Shown piece after piece: positions 38,561 through 48,846 of a DNA stretch of 64,000 bases (position 1 is its first letter; each line of letters opens with the position of its first letter). Both the position numbers and the translations under genes were made by a program. Under the pieces are notes generated by a model. That model saw only the letters and a program-made list of their open reading frames with translations. It searched no databases and was not told the DNA's origin. Where the stretch lies: contig NZ_JXMW01000006.1 of assembly GCF_002072215.1 (NCBI RefSeq), positions 1 through 64,000 of the forward strand, in the 5' to 3' direction. The stretch comes from Methanobrevibacter arboriphilus JCM 13429 = DSM 1125 (GTDB lineage Archaea; Methanobacteriota; Methanobacteria; Methanobacteriales; Methanobacteriaceae).

Positions 38561-38610
38561 TTTTTCACATCTATTATTTCTAATTTCTATTTAATCAAAG
38601 CTAATTAATA

Positions 38611-38907
38611 TTATTTAATTGTTAAGATGTCAGAAAAGCCTGTAGCTTCGAAAACTTCCATTACTAACTCATGGACATTTTCAATAACCATAGATCCTTG
38701 TTTATTCATAATTTTTTGCGTTGAAAGAATAACGCGAAGTCCTGAACTTGATATATACATTAAATCTTCAAAATTAAAAACTAATTCTTTAGTTTCTGGA
38801 AGATCTTTCTTTAATTCTTCTTCTAATTTAGGAGAATTGTTTGTATCCAATCTACCATCAACTTTAATCACTAGCTTATTACCTTCAATTTTTTTTTTAA
38901 TATCCAT
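38611..38907 (-). CDS. STAS-domain protein (RsbV/SpoIIAA-type)
   Basis: 98 residues from the ATG at 38907, with GGGTGA just above it. The STAS fold is complete: KLVIKVDGRLDTNNSPKLE, then YISSSGLRVIL, where S54 aligns with the phosphorylated serine of SpoIIAA (the usual preceding Asp is Ser here). In bacteria this protein switches partner by phosphorylation: the kinase adds and the SpoIIE phosphatase removes the group. Both enzymes are encoded further along the same strand (32782, 30696), and a second kinase domain sits on the MATE exporter. It is the natural hub of the run. Confidence 0.92.
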   Translation of the reverse strand: MDIKKKIEGNKLVIKVDGRLDTNNSPKLEEELKKDLPETKELVFNFEDLMYISSSGLRVILSTQKIMNKQGSMVIENVHELVMEVFEATGFSDILTIK

Positions 38908-38919
38908 AATTTCACCCAA

Positions 38920-39187
38920 TTATTTATTAGAATCAAATTTAACAGAAAATAATACATTTGCATCTAATTCATTAGCCTGTTTTATTAAATTCTCAAGAGC
39001 TTCTTCACGAGTTTCTTCCATCATTTTAATATAAGCTCAAATTTTTTCCACTCACAATATTTTTAAGTCCATCAGAAATTTCTCCAATAACAGCCTTACT
39101 TCTAACTGTTAAACCATACACAAAACCTTTTGTTCCTATAATTTTATATCCAAAAATATGACTTTCAGTTGAAATAATATACTCCAC
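38920..39187 (-). pseudogene. Frameshifted YbjQ-family relic
   Basis: From a GTG at 39185-39187 the frame reads EYIISTESHIFGYKIIGTKG and on to GLKNIVSGKNLSLY, stopping at TAA 39026-39028. Removing one base near 39030-39037 joins it to IKMMEETREEALENL and NELDANVLFSVKFD, ending at TAA 38920-38922. The joined product follows the YbjQ (putative heavy-metal-binding) family from ISTESHIFGYKI to the DANVLFSV helix-strand end, though it ends early. Twelve bases separate it from the STAS ATG, so it heads the run. A sequencing error is possible; the second part also starts with its own ATGATG. Confidence 0.65.
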
Positions 39188-39762
39188 TTAATACCATATT
39201 TAACACCTTCTTTTTTAATTTAAACTTTTTTCATGAAAAATTTCCACTAAAATATTAATAAAAAATTAACTACAAAGTGAACATTTACTATTTTTTACAA
39301 TTATAATATTTGAAAAAGTAATATATAAACATAACGGAAATTTTTAAAATTACATGGATTATATAAAAAAAGTCACAAATAAAAAAAGTCACGAATATAA
39401 AAAATAATAAATAAAAAATAACTCTGATGATTTAAAAAATATTATAAAAAAATTATGTACGAATTAAATAAAATCGAAACTTAAATAAGAAATTTTTATG
39501 TATTTTTATAATAATTATTTGTCCACTAAATCATAGTATAATCTAAAAATTTCCTTTTTTGAAAGTTTAATATCTAGAATAAAGTTTCTATGTAAAATAT
39601 TTTTTAGAGTTCTCCATAATCATTACATCGAATTTAAAAAAAGAGTATTTGTTAAAAATAAGTATCAATGTTATAAAAATTAAATATATTAAAAAAACTA
39701 GAAAATATTATAAAAAATTATAGTATAGATTTTCAATTAATTATAATCTATTTTATAGAACA
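39188..39762. other. Gap upstream of the partner-switch run
   Basis: 575 bp. It holds the promoter candidate above, a direct repeat AAAAAAAGTCACRAAT at ~39366-39400, and on the minus strand a 34-codon piece ending at TAA 39515-39517 (LHRNFILDIKLSKKEIFRLY) with normal-looking composition but no start, perhaps a gene remnant. Confidence 0.5.
39319..39337 (-). promoter_or_regulatory. Candidate promoter of the partner-switch run
   Basis: On the minus strand the sequence reads CCGTTATGTTTATATATTA, about 130 bp above the YbjQ relic: a TATA-like TTTATATATTA directly preceded by CGTTATG. The 10-mer AAACATAACG (plus strand) is shared with two sites at 19064 and 19085 in the adhesin promoter region. 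Confidence 0.4.
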
Positions 39763-40404
39763 TTAAGAATGATAGTATTCACATAAATCAGAAATTGGAC
39801 ACTGATCACACAATGGATTAATAGGTCTACAAATTGTCTGACCAAATTGAACAATTAAATCATTCATTTCAATCCAAAGATTTTTTGGAACAATTTTCAT
39901 TAATTCTTCTTCTGTCTTTTCAGGAGTTTTAGTATTAACAATTCCCCACCTATTAGGTATTCTATGAACATGAGTATCTACAGGAATAGCTGGTTCTTGA
40001 AATGCAAAAACAAGTACACAATTAGCTGTTTTTCTACCAACACCTGGAAGTTCAAGAAGTTCTTTCATATTATTTGGAACTATTCCACCATAATAATCTA
40101 ATATAATATGTGAAACTTCTTTTATTCTATTAGCCTTAACTCTAAAAAAACCTGCACTTTTAACAAGCTTTTCAATATCTTCTATTGGAGCATCAGCAAC
40201 TTCATGAATATCTTTATATTTAGAAAAAAGTTGATTTGTAGCTTTATCAGTATTTGCATCTTTTGTTCTTTGAGAAAGAATTGTTCTGATTAAAACCCTA
40301 TATGGATCCCTATCTTCAAAAACACGAAGAGTATATAAATTATTAAGCTCTTTCATTATTTTTTCTACTTTTAAAGACAAATTATTATTTTTAGATTTAG
40401 AAAT
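39763..40404 (-). CDS. nth: Endonuclease III (DNA glycosylase/AP lyase)
   Basis: Base-excision repair enzyme for oxidised pyrimidines. It has the helix-hairpin-helix [12 protein letters not shown] with the catalytic Lys, [13 protein letters not shown] with the catalytic Asp, and the [4Fe-4S] loop C-x6-C-x2-C-x5-C at the end ([17 protein letters not shown]). The start is notable: AGGTGAT (40408-40414) lies exactly 7 bases (counted from AGG) before an in-frame ATT at 40404, the same geometry as at the ATGs of dfx and rps8e. Conventional starts (TTG 40380, ATG 40356) have no binding site. With ATT it has 213 residues. It precedes no close partner; aroA lies upstream. Confidence 0.92.
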   Translation of the reverse strand: MSKSKNNNLSLKVEKIMKELNNLYTLRVFEDRDPYRVLIRTILSQRTKDANTDKATNQLFSKYKDIHEVADAPIEDIEKLVKSAGFFRVKANRIKEVSHIILDYYGGIVPNNMKELLELPGVGRKTANCVLVFAFQEPAIPVDTHVHRIPNRWGIVNTKTPEKTEEELMKIVPKNLWIEMNDLIVQFGQTICRPINPLCDQCPISDLCEYYHS

Positions 40405-40439
40405 ATAATCACCTAACTGTTTACTTAGCTATTTTAATA

Positions 40440-41822
40440 TTAAATACATTCATCTTCAAGCAAATCTATTTCTATCCCAATTTCACCCATCGATTCAATG
40501 TAATTAGGGAAAGAAACATTAAACACATCTCCTTTTTCAATAAATATTTCATGTTTCAGTCCTATTAAGCTAAAAGCCATAGCTAATCTATGATCATTAT
40601 GAGATGTAACCTTATTTGAAATTGATTTTTCTAAATTTACCCCACTAATAATTTCCATACCATCTTCATTTTCTTTAATATTACAACCTAATTTAGAAAG
40701 TTCCTCTGCACACTTAGCTATTCTGTCTGTTTCTTTATACCTAGCATGTTTAACACCAGTAATTAAAGTATTACTATTAGCTAAAGCACTTAAAGCAGAA
40801 ACAGTTGGAAGAAGATCAGGAGCATTATGTAAATCAATTTCAATACCATTAAGATTTCCATCAGAAGTTAATGTAACAGAATCACTATCACTAGTAATTT
40901 TAGAACCCATTTTTTCTAAAATTTCTAAAATTAATTTATCTCCCTGTTTAGAATTCTTAAATAAGTTTTTAACTGTTATTTTCCCACCTAAAATAGCTAC
41001 AGCACCTAAAAGGTATGATGCAGAAGAATAATCTCCCTCAACAACATAATCAATACCAGTGAATTTTTGAGGTTTAATAGAAAAAAAGGTTGATGAACAT
41101 TTTTTATCAATAAGATCACAATTTTCATGCTTAGTAAAAAGGTCTGTTTCAATTTCAACTCCAAACTTCTCCATAACATCCAAGGTCATAGCTACATATG
41201 ATTTTGATATAAAATCTCCTTTAACTTCAAGATTAATGCCTTTTTCAGAGATAGTCCCTGCAATTAAAAGAGAAGAAATAAATTGAGAGCTAACGTTGCC
41301 ATCAATAGATGTTTTTCCACCAATAAAACCAGGACGTACTTCAATAGGAGGTTTTCCGTTTTTAAGGATGGATTTTGCATCAACTCCTAATGGTTTTAAA
41401 GCTTCAAGAAGCATATCCATAGGACGTGTTTTAAGAGATTCATCACCAGTAAATATTGTTTTATTTTTAGATAGACCAGCTAAAGAAGTCATTATTCTAA
41501 GAGTAGTTCCAGAATTTTTCAAATCAATTGGAGTATTGGAAAGATTTTCAATATTTCCCTTACCAATCCCTTTAATTTCCCAATAGCTATCTGAATTAGG
41601 ATTATTTCCAAGAGAATTAAAGTTAGACGTATTTATATCTGCACCAAAATTTCTACAAGCATTAACTGAAGCAAGAGTATCCTCTGAAGAAAGAGGGTCA
41701 TATAAACAAGAAGTACCTTCAGCAAAAGAAGCTATGATTATAGCCCTATGAGTATAACTTTTAGAAGGAGGTGCTTTAACAATTCCTCCAACATCTGAAA
41801 CTTTTTTTACTTTTAAAATCAT
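40440..41822 (-). CDS. aroA: 3-phosphoshikimate 1-carboxyvinyltransferase (EPSP synthase)
   Basis: Sixth step of the shikimate pathway: joins PEP to shikimate 3-phosphate. 460 residues with the substrate loop APPSKSYTHRAI (~17-28), NSGTTLRIM (~103-111), DGNVSSQFISSLL, the inter-domain YSSASYLLGA, and the C-terminal ARYKETDRI and HNDHRLAMA motifs. All active-site Lys, Arg, Asp and Glu motifs are present. It is about 30 residues longer than usual, from Asn/Ser-rich loops such as TSNFNSLGNNPNSDS (~62-76). The gap to nth is only ~35 bp, so the two may share a transcript. The binding site is weak (GATGATTT). Confidence 0.95.
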   Translation of the reverse strand: MILKVKKVSDVGGIVKAPPSKSYTHRAIIIASFAEGTSCLYDPLSSEDTLASVNACRNFGADINTSNFNSLGNNPNSDSYWEIKGIGKGNIENLSNTPIDLKNSGTTLRIMTSLAGLSKNKTIFTGDESLKTRPMDMLLEALKPLGVDAKSILKNGKPPIEVRPGFIGGKTSIDGNVSSQFISSLLIAGTISEKGINLEVKGDFISKSYVAMTLDVMEKFGVEIETDLFTKHENCDLIDKKCSSTFFSIKPQKFTGIDYVVEGDYSSASYLLGAVAILGGKITVKNLFKNSKQGDKLILEILEKMGSKITSDSDSVTLTSDGNLNGIEIDLHNAPDLLPTVSALSALANSNTLITGVKHARYKETDRIAKCAEELSKLGCNIKENEDGMEIISGVNLEKSISNKVTSHNDHRLAMAFSLIGLKHEIFIEKGDVFNVSFPNYIESMGEIGIEIDLLEDECI

Positions 41823-41869
41823 CTAAATCATCTAAAATTTTGATTCAATGTATTATAATGTATATTATA

Positions 41870-41929
41870 AAACTATAATCTATATTATGAAACTATGATC
41901 TATATCATGAAACTATAATTTATTATATT
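41870..41929. repeat. 20-bp repeat, three copies, upstream of aroA
   Basis: AAACTATAATCTATATTATG (41870), then AAACTATGATCTATATCATG (41890) and a third, weaker copy (41910). It lies in the valS-aroA gap, so it may overlap the aroA promoter. Confidence 0.6.
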
Positions 41930-42084
41930 GAATATTATAGATTTATAATCTATTATAACATAATTATAAACTTATAATTTATTATAATTTATAATAATTT
42001 ATATTATTAATTTAAGACTTATTATAATGTATATTATAATTATATATAAAAATATAATAAAGATATAATAAAAATATAATAAAC

Positions 42085-44844
42085 TTATTTAATTATTTCA
42101 AATAAAACATCTAAATTATCTGATTGAACAACATCAACCTTTTTACCACTTTTACCAACAACTTCTTTTACAATATTAACATGTTCATTAGTTATAACAT
42201 TGTCTCCAATCGTTATTTGACCATTATTTCCTTTTTCTTCATTTTCTTCTAATAAATTAGCTATCTCTTCTGGATCATTAGATGTTAAATATTTGATAAT
42301 TTTTGGAGCATCTCCTTTAAATTGAGGACCTATTTTATCCATAGCAGGAGTAACTTCAACAACCTTTTCATGAATATCAGGTTTTCCAACTAACAAGTCA
42401 AGTTTATGAATCTTTAAAGTCCCTTTAATATCATCGATATATTCCTCATAAACTGCCTTTAAATCTTCATTAGTGTAAATATTAACTTCAGATAGAGGAA
42501 CATTAAGAGGAATTTTAGAAGAAGATTTAAATCTTCTAATTTCTCCAATAGTTTCAATAGCTAATTGACCATTATCTTCAAAAACATCATCAATAAGATC
42601 TTCATCTAATTTCGGCCATTTAATAATATTTATACTATTAGTATTTTCAAAATATTGATATACTTCATCAGCAAAATGAGGAGTAATAGGTGAAAGAAGT
42701 TTTAAAGAAGTTTCAACAACAGTTTTTAAAGTATATTTAGCAGTAATTCTAGAATCTCTAGTTACATCATCATTATAAAGCCTATATTTAACAGCTTCAA
42801 TATATTCATCACAAAAATCATGCCAAACAAATTTTTCAATTGAATTAATAGCTGTTGCAAAATTATAAGTTTCAAAAGCTTCAGTAACCTCTTTATTAAG
42901 ATTATTTAACTTTGAAAGTATCCACTTATCTAAGGGCATTAATTTATCTTTAATAGCGTTATTAGATCCATTATTGACAATATTTATATTTTCATTAGAC
43001 ATATTTTCATCAAAAATATGCATACTAATAAATCTAAAAGCATTCCAAAATTTTCTAAGGAATTTATAACCATATTTAATATCTTTCCAATCAAAAGGAA
43101 CATCAGAACCTGGAACACTATTAGCTGCCCAAGTTCTAAGAGCATCTGCACCATACTCTTCAATAACCTCTTCAGGACCTATAACATTTCCACGAGATTT
43201 GCTCATTTTATAACCATCTTCTCCAAATACCATACCATTAATGACAATCTCATCAAATGGTTTTTCATCAACTAAAGCTAATGTTCTAAGAGTGGTATAA
43301 AAAGCCCATGTACGAATAATATCATGACCTTGTGGACGTAAATCAGCAGGAAAATTATCTTTAAAACTTGGATCTGGCCATCCAGCAATATTTAATGGAG
43401 ATATAGAACTATCCATCCAAGTATCAAGCACATCCTCCTCTCCTCTAAATTCACGAGAACCACAATCACATTCAATTGATGGTTGTGTTTGAGTTGGATC
43501 TACAGGCAAATCTTCAATATTTGGAAGATGGACTTTAGCACATTTTTTACAGAACCAAACAGGGATAGGAGTAGCAAATATCCTTTGTCTTGAAACACAC
43601 CAATCCCATTCCATAGAATCAGCCCAATTAAGAAGTCTGCTTTTCATATGATCTGGAACCCAATTCATAGAATTAGTAGCAGACTTAATATCATCGATTA
43701 ATTTATTTACAGCTACAAACCATTGTTTTTTAACCAAAATTTCAATAGGAGTTTTACATCTCCAACATTGACCAACATTTTGATCAACAGGTTCCTGTTT
43801 AACAATACACCCCTCTGCTTTAAGATCATCAACAGTAGCTAACTTACATTCTTTTAAAGTCATTCCTTCATATCTTCCAGCAGATTTAGTCATAATTCCT
43901 TTTTCATCAATTGCTTCAATAATATCAAGATTATGTTTATTTACCCATGAAACATCAGTTTTATCCCCAAAAGTACAAACCATAACAGCACCAGTACCAA
44001 ATTCAGGATCAACTTCATTATCAGCTATAACTTTAACTTTTTGTTTTGAAAGCGGAACTTCAACCTCTTTTCCAATAATATCTGTATATCTATCATCATC
44101 AGGACTAACAACAACAGCTACACAAGCAGACATGAGTTCAGGTCGGGTTGTAGCTATTAAAACTCCATTTTCATCTGAATCAGAATTTTTATTTGAAGTA
44201 GAATCTTCAATATTATCAGCTTCTTCATTAACAGATGGAAATTTAACATAATTTAAAAAAGTATCATTACTACTATATTCAACTTCAGCAAAAGCTATAG
44301 CTGTTTCACAGCGAGGACACCAATTAACAGGGTGAATACCTTGATATATTAAACCTTTTTCATACATTTGAAGAAAAGAAGTTTGAGTTTTTCTCATATA
44401 CTCAGGAGTCATAGTGATATATTCTCTTGACCAATCTTGAGAAAATCCTATAGACTTCATCTGATTTTTCATAAGAGCTATATTTTCTTTTGTAAGATCT
44501 ACACACATATTACGAAATTCTGCTCTTGAAACATCATTTTTCTTAATATTATTGTTTTCTTCAACTTTAACTTCAGTTGGAAGACCATGACAATCCCAAC
44601 CCTGAGGGAATAAAACATCAAAACCTTTTAAACGTTTGTATCTTGCATTTATATCAATATAAACCCAATTTAATACATGACCCATATGAATAGAACCAGT
44701 TGGATAAGGAGGAGGAGTATCAATTATATACCTTGGTTTTGTTCCATTACCAAGGAATTTATAAATTTGATCATCATCCCATTTTTTTTGCCATTCTTTT
44801 TCTTTTTTATGATCATAATCTTTAGGAATGTTGTCTATTGTCAT
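42085..44844 (-). CDS. valS: Valyl-tRNA synthetase
   Basis: Class I synthetase, 919 residues. HIGH motif [13 protein letters not shown] (~47-59), the CP1 editing domain with [10 protein letters not shown] and the downstream [15 protein letters not shown], the zinc-type CPRC/CRRCK-like pairs (CPRCE, CWRCKTP, CKKC), and KMSKSRGN. The WDCHGLP and DTWMDSS phrases fix it as ValS rather than IleS. Two Asn/Ser/Asp-rich inserts are unusual: one at ~204-227 in the editing domain and one at ~635-657 just before the anticodon-binding domain. GGAGAAGAT precedes the ATG. Monocistronic by appearance. Confidence 0.96.
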   Translation of the reverse strand: MTIDNIPKDYDHKKEKEWQKKWDDDQIYKFLGNGTKPRYIIDTPPPYPTGSIHMGHVLNWVYIDINARYKRLKGFDVLFPQGWDCHGLPTEVKVEENNNIKKNDVSRAEFRNMCVDLTKENIALMKNQMKSIGFSQDWSREYITMTPEYMRKTQTSFLQMYEKGLIYQGIHPVNWCPRCETAIAFAEVEYSSNDTFLNYVKFPSVNEEADNIEDSTSNKNSDSDENGVLIATTRPELMSACVAVVVSPDDDRYTDIIGKEVEVPLSKQKVKVIADNEVDPEFGTGAVMVCTFGDKTDVSWVNKHNLDIIEAIDEKGIMTKSAGRYEGMTLKECKLATVDDLKAEGCIVKQEPVDQNVGQCWRCKTPIEILVKKQWFVAVNKLIDDIKSATNSMNWVPDHMKSRLLNWADSMEWDWCVSRQRIFATPIPVWFCKKCAKVHLPNIEDLPVDPTQTQPSIECDCGSREFRGEEDVLDTWMDSSISPLNIAGWPDPSFKDNFPADLRPQGHDIIRTWAFYTTLRTLALVDEKPFDEIVINGMVFGEDGYKMSKSRGNVIGPEEVIEEYGADALRTWAANSVPGSDVPFDWKDIKYGYKFLRKFWNAFRFISMHIFDENMSNENINIVNNGSNNAIKDKLMPLDKWILSKLNNLNKEVTEAFETYNFATAINSIEKFVWHDFCDEYIEAVKYRLYNDDVTRDSRITAKYTLKTVVETSLKLLSPITPHFADEVYQYFENTNSINIIKWPKLDEDLIDDVFEDNGQLAIETIGEIRRFKSSSKIPLNVPLSEVNIYTNEDLKAVYEEYIDDIKGTLKIHKLDLLVGKPDIHEKVVEVTPAMDKIGPQFKGDAPKIIKYLTSNDPEEIANLLEENEEKGNNGQITIGDNVITNEHVNIVKEVVGKSGKKVDVVQSDNLDVLFEIIK

Positions 44845-45470
44845 GTATCTTCTCCATATTGTATTGTTTCTATAACTGTATTAATTTCTATAATTGTATT
44901 ATTTCTATAAATTTATTATTTGATAAATATTTAAGAATAATCTAATAAAGTTTGCAATTCGATGAATATTAATATTACTATTTTTTAACTAGTTTTAACT
45001 AATTTTCAGCTAATTTTTAGTAATTTTTTTAAATATTTTTAAAATATTAATATTATATTTTAATATTTAATTTAATATATTTTATACTTATAACTAATTA
45101 ACATACTAAATAATATCATAACAATATATAATAATATCATAATTATGGAAAAATATTTTAATTAATAAATGAATAACTATAATTATTATAAATAATATAG
45201 ATAATGAGTCTAATATACTTTTATTTTAAGTCCTAATAATATAAAAATAATATGGAATTATAAATAATTTCATTAAGCTTATTCAAAATAATATAAATTA
45301 AATTAAGTAAATTAAATATGATTATAAATAACTAAATATGATTAAAATAACTAATAAAATAATTAAATATGATTAATGACTAAGCAAATATGATTATAAA
45401 TAACTAAATAAAATAATTAAATATGATTATAAACAATCAAATATTATTATAGATAACTAATGGTGAAAGA
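44845..45470. other. Gap between valS and the His-rich membrane protein
   Basis: 626 bp, divergent promoter region. From ~45310 to 45450 a phrase of the type AATTAAATATGATTATAAATAACTAA recurs four times imperfectly. No gene is seen. Confidence 0.6.
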
Positions 45471-45827
45471 ATGGAATTATTATGGTTCTATATAGCTATT
45501 GTATTAGCTATAAGCGATGAATTGCACAGCATAGTCATGTGGAATTTCCTTCACGATTTTTACATAATATTCGGAGGTCTAGTTCAGGAAATGGTTTATT
45601 CTAATTTCCAAGCATGGTTAGTTCATGAAGGATTAGAAGCAGTATTTCATTTTTTTGTATTATCAATAGTCTTTTTCTCACTTGAAATAGGTTTTTTAGG
45701 TGGATTAATCCACTTTGTTATTGATGTTATTCATTCTTTAACTATAAAACACATGACTCATCTTGAACATCGATCATTGCACTTTGTTTTTGAATCTCTA
45801 TTCTTTATGTGTATCTTTGGATTTTAA
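45471..45827 (+). CDS. Small His-rich membrane protein
   Basis: 118 residues, three to four hydrophobic segments (~2-16, ~28-45, ~56-80, ~104-118) and ten histidines. H81-x3-D85-x2-H88, H94, H97, H100 and H104 (IHFVIDVIHS; KHMTHLEHRSLHF) look like metal ligands at a membrane surface and faintly recall YdjM-type membrane-bound metal-dependent hydrolases. GGTGAAAGA gives a good ribosome binding site. No recognised name. It lies 300 bp before pheT on the same strand. Enzyme or metal-binding role is inference from the residue pattern. Confidence 0.7.
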   Translation: MELLWFYIAIVLAISDELHSIVMWNFLHDFYIIFGGLVQEMVYSNFQAWLVHEGLEAVFHFFVLSIVFFSLEIGFLGGLIHFVIDVIHSLTIKHMTHLEHRSLHFVFESLFFMCIFGF

Positions 45828-46127
45828 ACTAAATTCAAAATATAATTTTCATAATAAATATTTTTTATAGTAAAAATTTTTATAATAAACATCAAATATT
45901 CATTATAAATTATTTTAAACCTTATTTTTCAAAAAAAATAAAAAATGAAAATAAAAAAATAAAATATTAAAATGAAAAATGAAAAAAATAATAGAAAATA
46001 ATAAAAAATGAAAAAAATAACAACATATATTAAAAATTAACATACTTTATAATAAATAATTAAAATTAAAATACAATCATAATAATTAAAATAAATTATA
46101 TAATAAAATTATTTCAGGAGATAATTA
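45828..46127. other. Gap before pheT
   Basis: 300 bp, A-rich with AATGAAAAAAATAA-type repeats, ending in the pheT ribosome binding site (AGGAG). Nothing else is seen. Confidence 0.6.
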
Positions 46128-47780
46128 ATGCCAGTGATTACATTTGAATATCAAGATTTAAAAGAGCTTGGAATTAACATTGAAAATGATAAGCTAATTG
46201 ATATTTTACCTATGCTTGGAAGCGATATAGAAGATTTCGATGATGAAACAATTAAAGTTGAATTTTTTCCAAACCGTCCAGATCAGTTATCAGTAGAAGG
46301 AGTTTCTCGTAGCTTAAAAGGTTTCATATCACAAGAAATGGGCCTTCCTAAATATAAAGTTTCACCTTCTGGAGAAAAAGTATTTGTAGATAAAGAAATA
46401 GAAAATATTAGACCATATATAGCTTTTGCATTAATTAAGGATGTTAAATTTGATGGAGAGAAATTAAAACAAATAATGGACTTTCAAGAAAATTTACACT
46501 GGGTTATTGGAAGAGACAGAAAAAAAGTAGCTATTGGTATTCATAATTTAGATGTTATTAATGGAGATTATAAATATATTGCAAGTTCTCCAGTTGAAAA
46601 TAGTTTTATTCCATTAGATCATTTAAATGAATTAACTCCAAAGGAAATATTAGACGAACATGAAAAAGGTTCGAAATATGCAAAGCTAATATCAGGATTC
46701 GATAAGTATCCTATTATTCTTGATAAAAATGATAAAGTATTATCCATGCCACCAATTATAAATGGAGAATTAACAAAACTTACAGAAGATACAAAAAATA
46801 TACTTGTAGATGTGACTGGAACTGATGAAAAAGCAGTTCAACAAACATTAAATATTATTTGTAGTTCATTTGGAGAAGTTGGAGGGAAAATAGAAAGTTT
46901 AGATATTGTTTACCAAGACAAAACAATTACAACTCCTGATTTAAGCCCAAAAACTAGAAAAGTAAGAGTCAATTTTTGTAATGAACTTATTGGTGGAGTA
47001 AATCTTAATGCAGAAGATGTGGCTAAGTTATTGCTTAAAGCAAGGATGGATACAAAAATTATAAATGAAAATGAAGTTCAAGTAGAAATTCCTTCATACA
47101 GAATAGATATCCTTCATGAAGTTGACATAGTTGAAAATGTAGCTATTCAATACTGTATAAATAAAATTAAAGCAGAACTTCCAAATGTTTCAACAATAGC
47201 TTATGAAAATAATTGGTTTAAAGGTGAAAAAACCATTCGTGAAATTATGATTGGTCTTGGTTTCCAAGAAATAATGAGTTTAATGTTAACAAGTGAAGAA
47301 AATCATTATGAAAAAATGAAACAAATAGAAGATGACCATGTACAAGTATCTAAGCCAATTACAATTGATAGAACAATGATTAGAAAAAGTTTAATAAATA
47401 GTCTCATGGAATTTTTAGAGGATAATAAACATGAAGACCTTCCACAAAAAATATTTGAAATAGGGGACACATTATATATTGATGAATCAAGAGAAACAAA
47501 TGTTAAAACTGTTAAAAAACTAGCAGGAGCCATTTGTCATTCTACAGCTAATTTTACTGAAATTAAATCAACAATAGCAAGTCTTTTATCTAATTTAGGA
47601 TATGAAATAGAAATTTCACCATCAAATAACTCTACTTTCATTAAAGGAAGAGTATCTAATATTAAAGGGACTAGTAAAAACGGTACTGTCTCTGGTTTCT
47701 TTGGAGAAATATCTCCCGAAGTAATTAATAATTTTGAGCTGGAATATCCAGTGATAGCATTTGAAATAGGATTTTTATAG
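46128..47780 (+). CDS. pheT: Phenylalanyl-tRNA synthetase beta subunit (archaeal type)
   Basis: 550 residues, the compact archaeal/eukaryal form without the N-terminal EMAP domain of bacterial PheT. N-terminal B1-like region ([16 protein letters not shown]), the B3/B4 editing region ([26 protein letters not shown]), the B5 DNA-binding-like domain ([28 protein letters not shown]), and the catalytic-like core ending [17 protein letters not shown]. The alpha subunit gene is not in this window. AGGAG is 7 bases above the ATG. Confidence 0.95.
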   Translation: MPVITFEYQDLKELGINIENDKLIDILPMLGSDIEDFDDETIKVEFFPNRPDQLSVEGVSRSLKGFISQEMGLPKYKVSPSGEKVFVDKEIENIRPYIAFALIKDVKFDGEKLKQIMDFQENLHWVIGRDRKKVAIGIHNLDVINGDYKYIASSPVENSFIPLDHLNELTPKEILDEHEKGSKYAKLISGFDKYPIILDKNDKVLSMPPIINGELTKLTEDTKNILVDVTGTDEKAVQQTLNIICSSFGEVGGKIESLDIVYQDKTITTPDLSPKTRKVRVNFCNELIGGVNLNAEDVAKLLLKARMDTKIINENEVQVEIPSYRIDILHEVDIVENVAIQYCINKIKAELPNVSTIAYENNWFKGEKTIREIMIGLGFQEIMSLMLTSEENHYEKMKQIEDDHVQVSKPITIDRTMIRKSLINSLMEFLEDNKHEDLPQKIFEIGDTLYIDESRETNVKTVKKLAGAICHSTANFTEIKSTIASLLSNLGYEIEISPSNNSTFIKGRVSNIKGTSKNGTVSGFFGEISPEVINNFELEYPVIAFEIGFL

Positions 47781-47930
47781 ATAATTTCATTAAAATAGTT
47801 ATTAATAAAATAGTACTAATATAAAAATAATATAAATTTAATTAATCTTAGATTTAATAATATTAAATTTAATAATATTAAATTTTTATATTATGTTAGA
47901 TTCTTAATTAAAAATATTTATTTTTTATAG

Positions 47931-48341
47931 TTATTCTCCAATAACAGTTAATTCAACTTTTCTTGTTCTTGGACCATCAAATTCTACAAAAAAAACTGAT
48001 TGCCATGTACCAATAGATAAATCGTTATTTGAAAAAGGAATAGTTTCACTTGAGCCTAAAAATAAAGATTTAATATGAGAATCTGCATTATTATCAATAA
48101 AATCATGTTTATAGCTATTATTTTTAGGAATAATTTTATTTAAAATAGATTCAAAATCATATAACAAACCTTCTTCATTTTCATTGATTACTATTGAAGA
48201 AGTTGAATGTTTTGAAAATATATTAATTATTCCAGAGTTTAGTTTACTTTTAGTTAGAATTTCTTGAATATCTAAGGTTATATCTATAATTTCAGTTTTT
48301 TTGGATGTGTCCAAACTTATTTCATATTTAAAAATTGTCAT
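47931..48341 (-). CDS. YjbQ-family protein (UPF0047)
   Basis: 136 residues, the normal size. Family marks: SKHSTSSIVINENEEGLL, YKHDFIDNNADSHIKSLFLG and the end GTWQSVFFVEFDGPRTRKV. Some members have thiamine-phosphate synthase activity; the true substrate in archaea is not settled. The His and Asp residues that cluster around the pocket are present. Convergent with pheT, sharing a 150-bp gap with AT palindromes (TTTAATAATATTAAATTT) that may stop both transcripts. No clear ribosome binding site. Confidence 0.9.
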   Translation of the reverse strand: MTIFKYEISLDTSKKTEIIDITLDIQEILTKSKLNSGIINIFSKHSTSSIVINENEEGLLYDFESILNKIIPKNNSYKHDFIDNNADSHIKSLFLGSSETIPFSNNDLSIGTWQSVFFVEFDGPRTRKVELTVIGE

Positions 48342-48846
48342 ATAAACACCAAATATTATATTAGACCAAATATTATCTTAGTATAACTTAATATTATCAT
48401 AATATTATATTGATTATATTGATATTATCTATATTATGTTAATATTATTTTTAATAATTTAATTAGTTAATGAAATTTAGTAAAATAATTCTATACATTA
48501 CAATAACAAATTATCTAGATTACACTAATAAATGTTTTTTTAATTATTTAAATTTTTAGATCAAAATTATATGAAAAATTAAAATTTTAAAAGTAAAAAT
48601 AATTATTGAAAAATAAAATAAGAAATTAAAAATATAAATATTAAAAATATAAGTATTAAAAATACGAATATTAAGAATATAAGTATTAAAAATACAAGTA
48701 TTAGAAATATGAACATCAAAAATATAAGTATTAAAAATATAAGTATTAAGAATATTGCTAATTAAAAATAAAAAATAAAAAGAGATATAAATAACTCCTT
48801 TAGATAGAAGCTATTATAAAATTTATATTTTAATTATATAAATAAA
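48342..48846. other. Gap between mch and yjbQ
   Basis: 505 bp. The main content is the 15-bp tandem array at 48626-48760; the rest is AT-rich. T-rich minus-strand stretches after mch probably end its transcript. Confidence 0.6.
48626..48760. repeat. 15-bp tandem array, nine units
   Basis: Units of the form TTAAAAATATAAGTA start every 15 bp at 48626, 48641, 48656, 48671, 48686, 48701, 48716, 48731 and 48746, with one to four changes each. It is a non-coding minisatellite and the only strictly periodic intergenic array in this window. Confidence 0.9.

Noticed and set aside
30696-39187. A sigma-factor target for the partner switch
   Set aside because: No such gene is present and archaea do not use sigma-70; the target must be something else.
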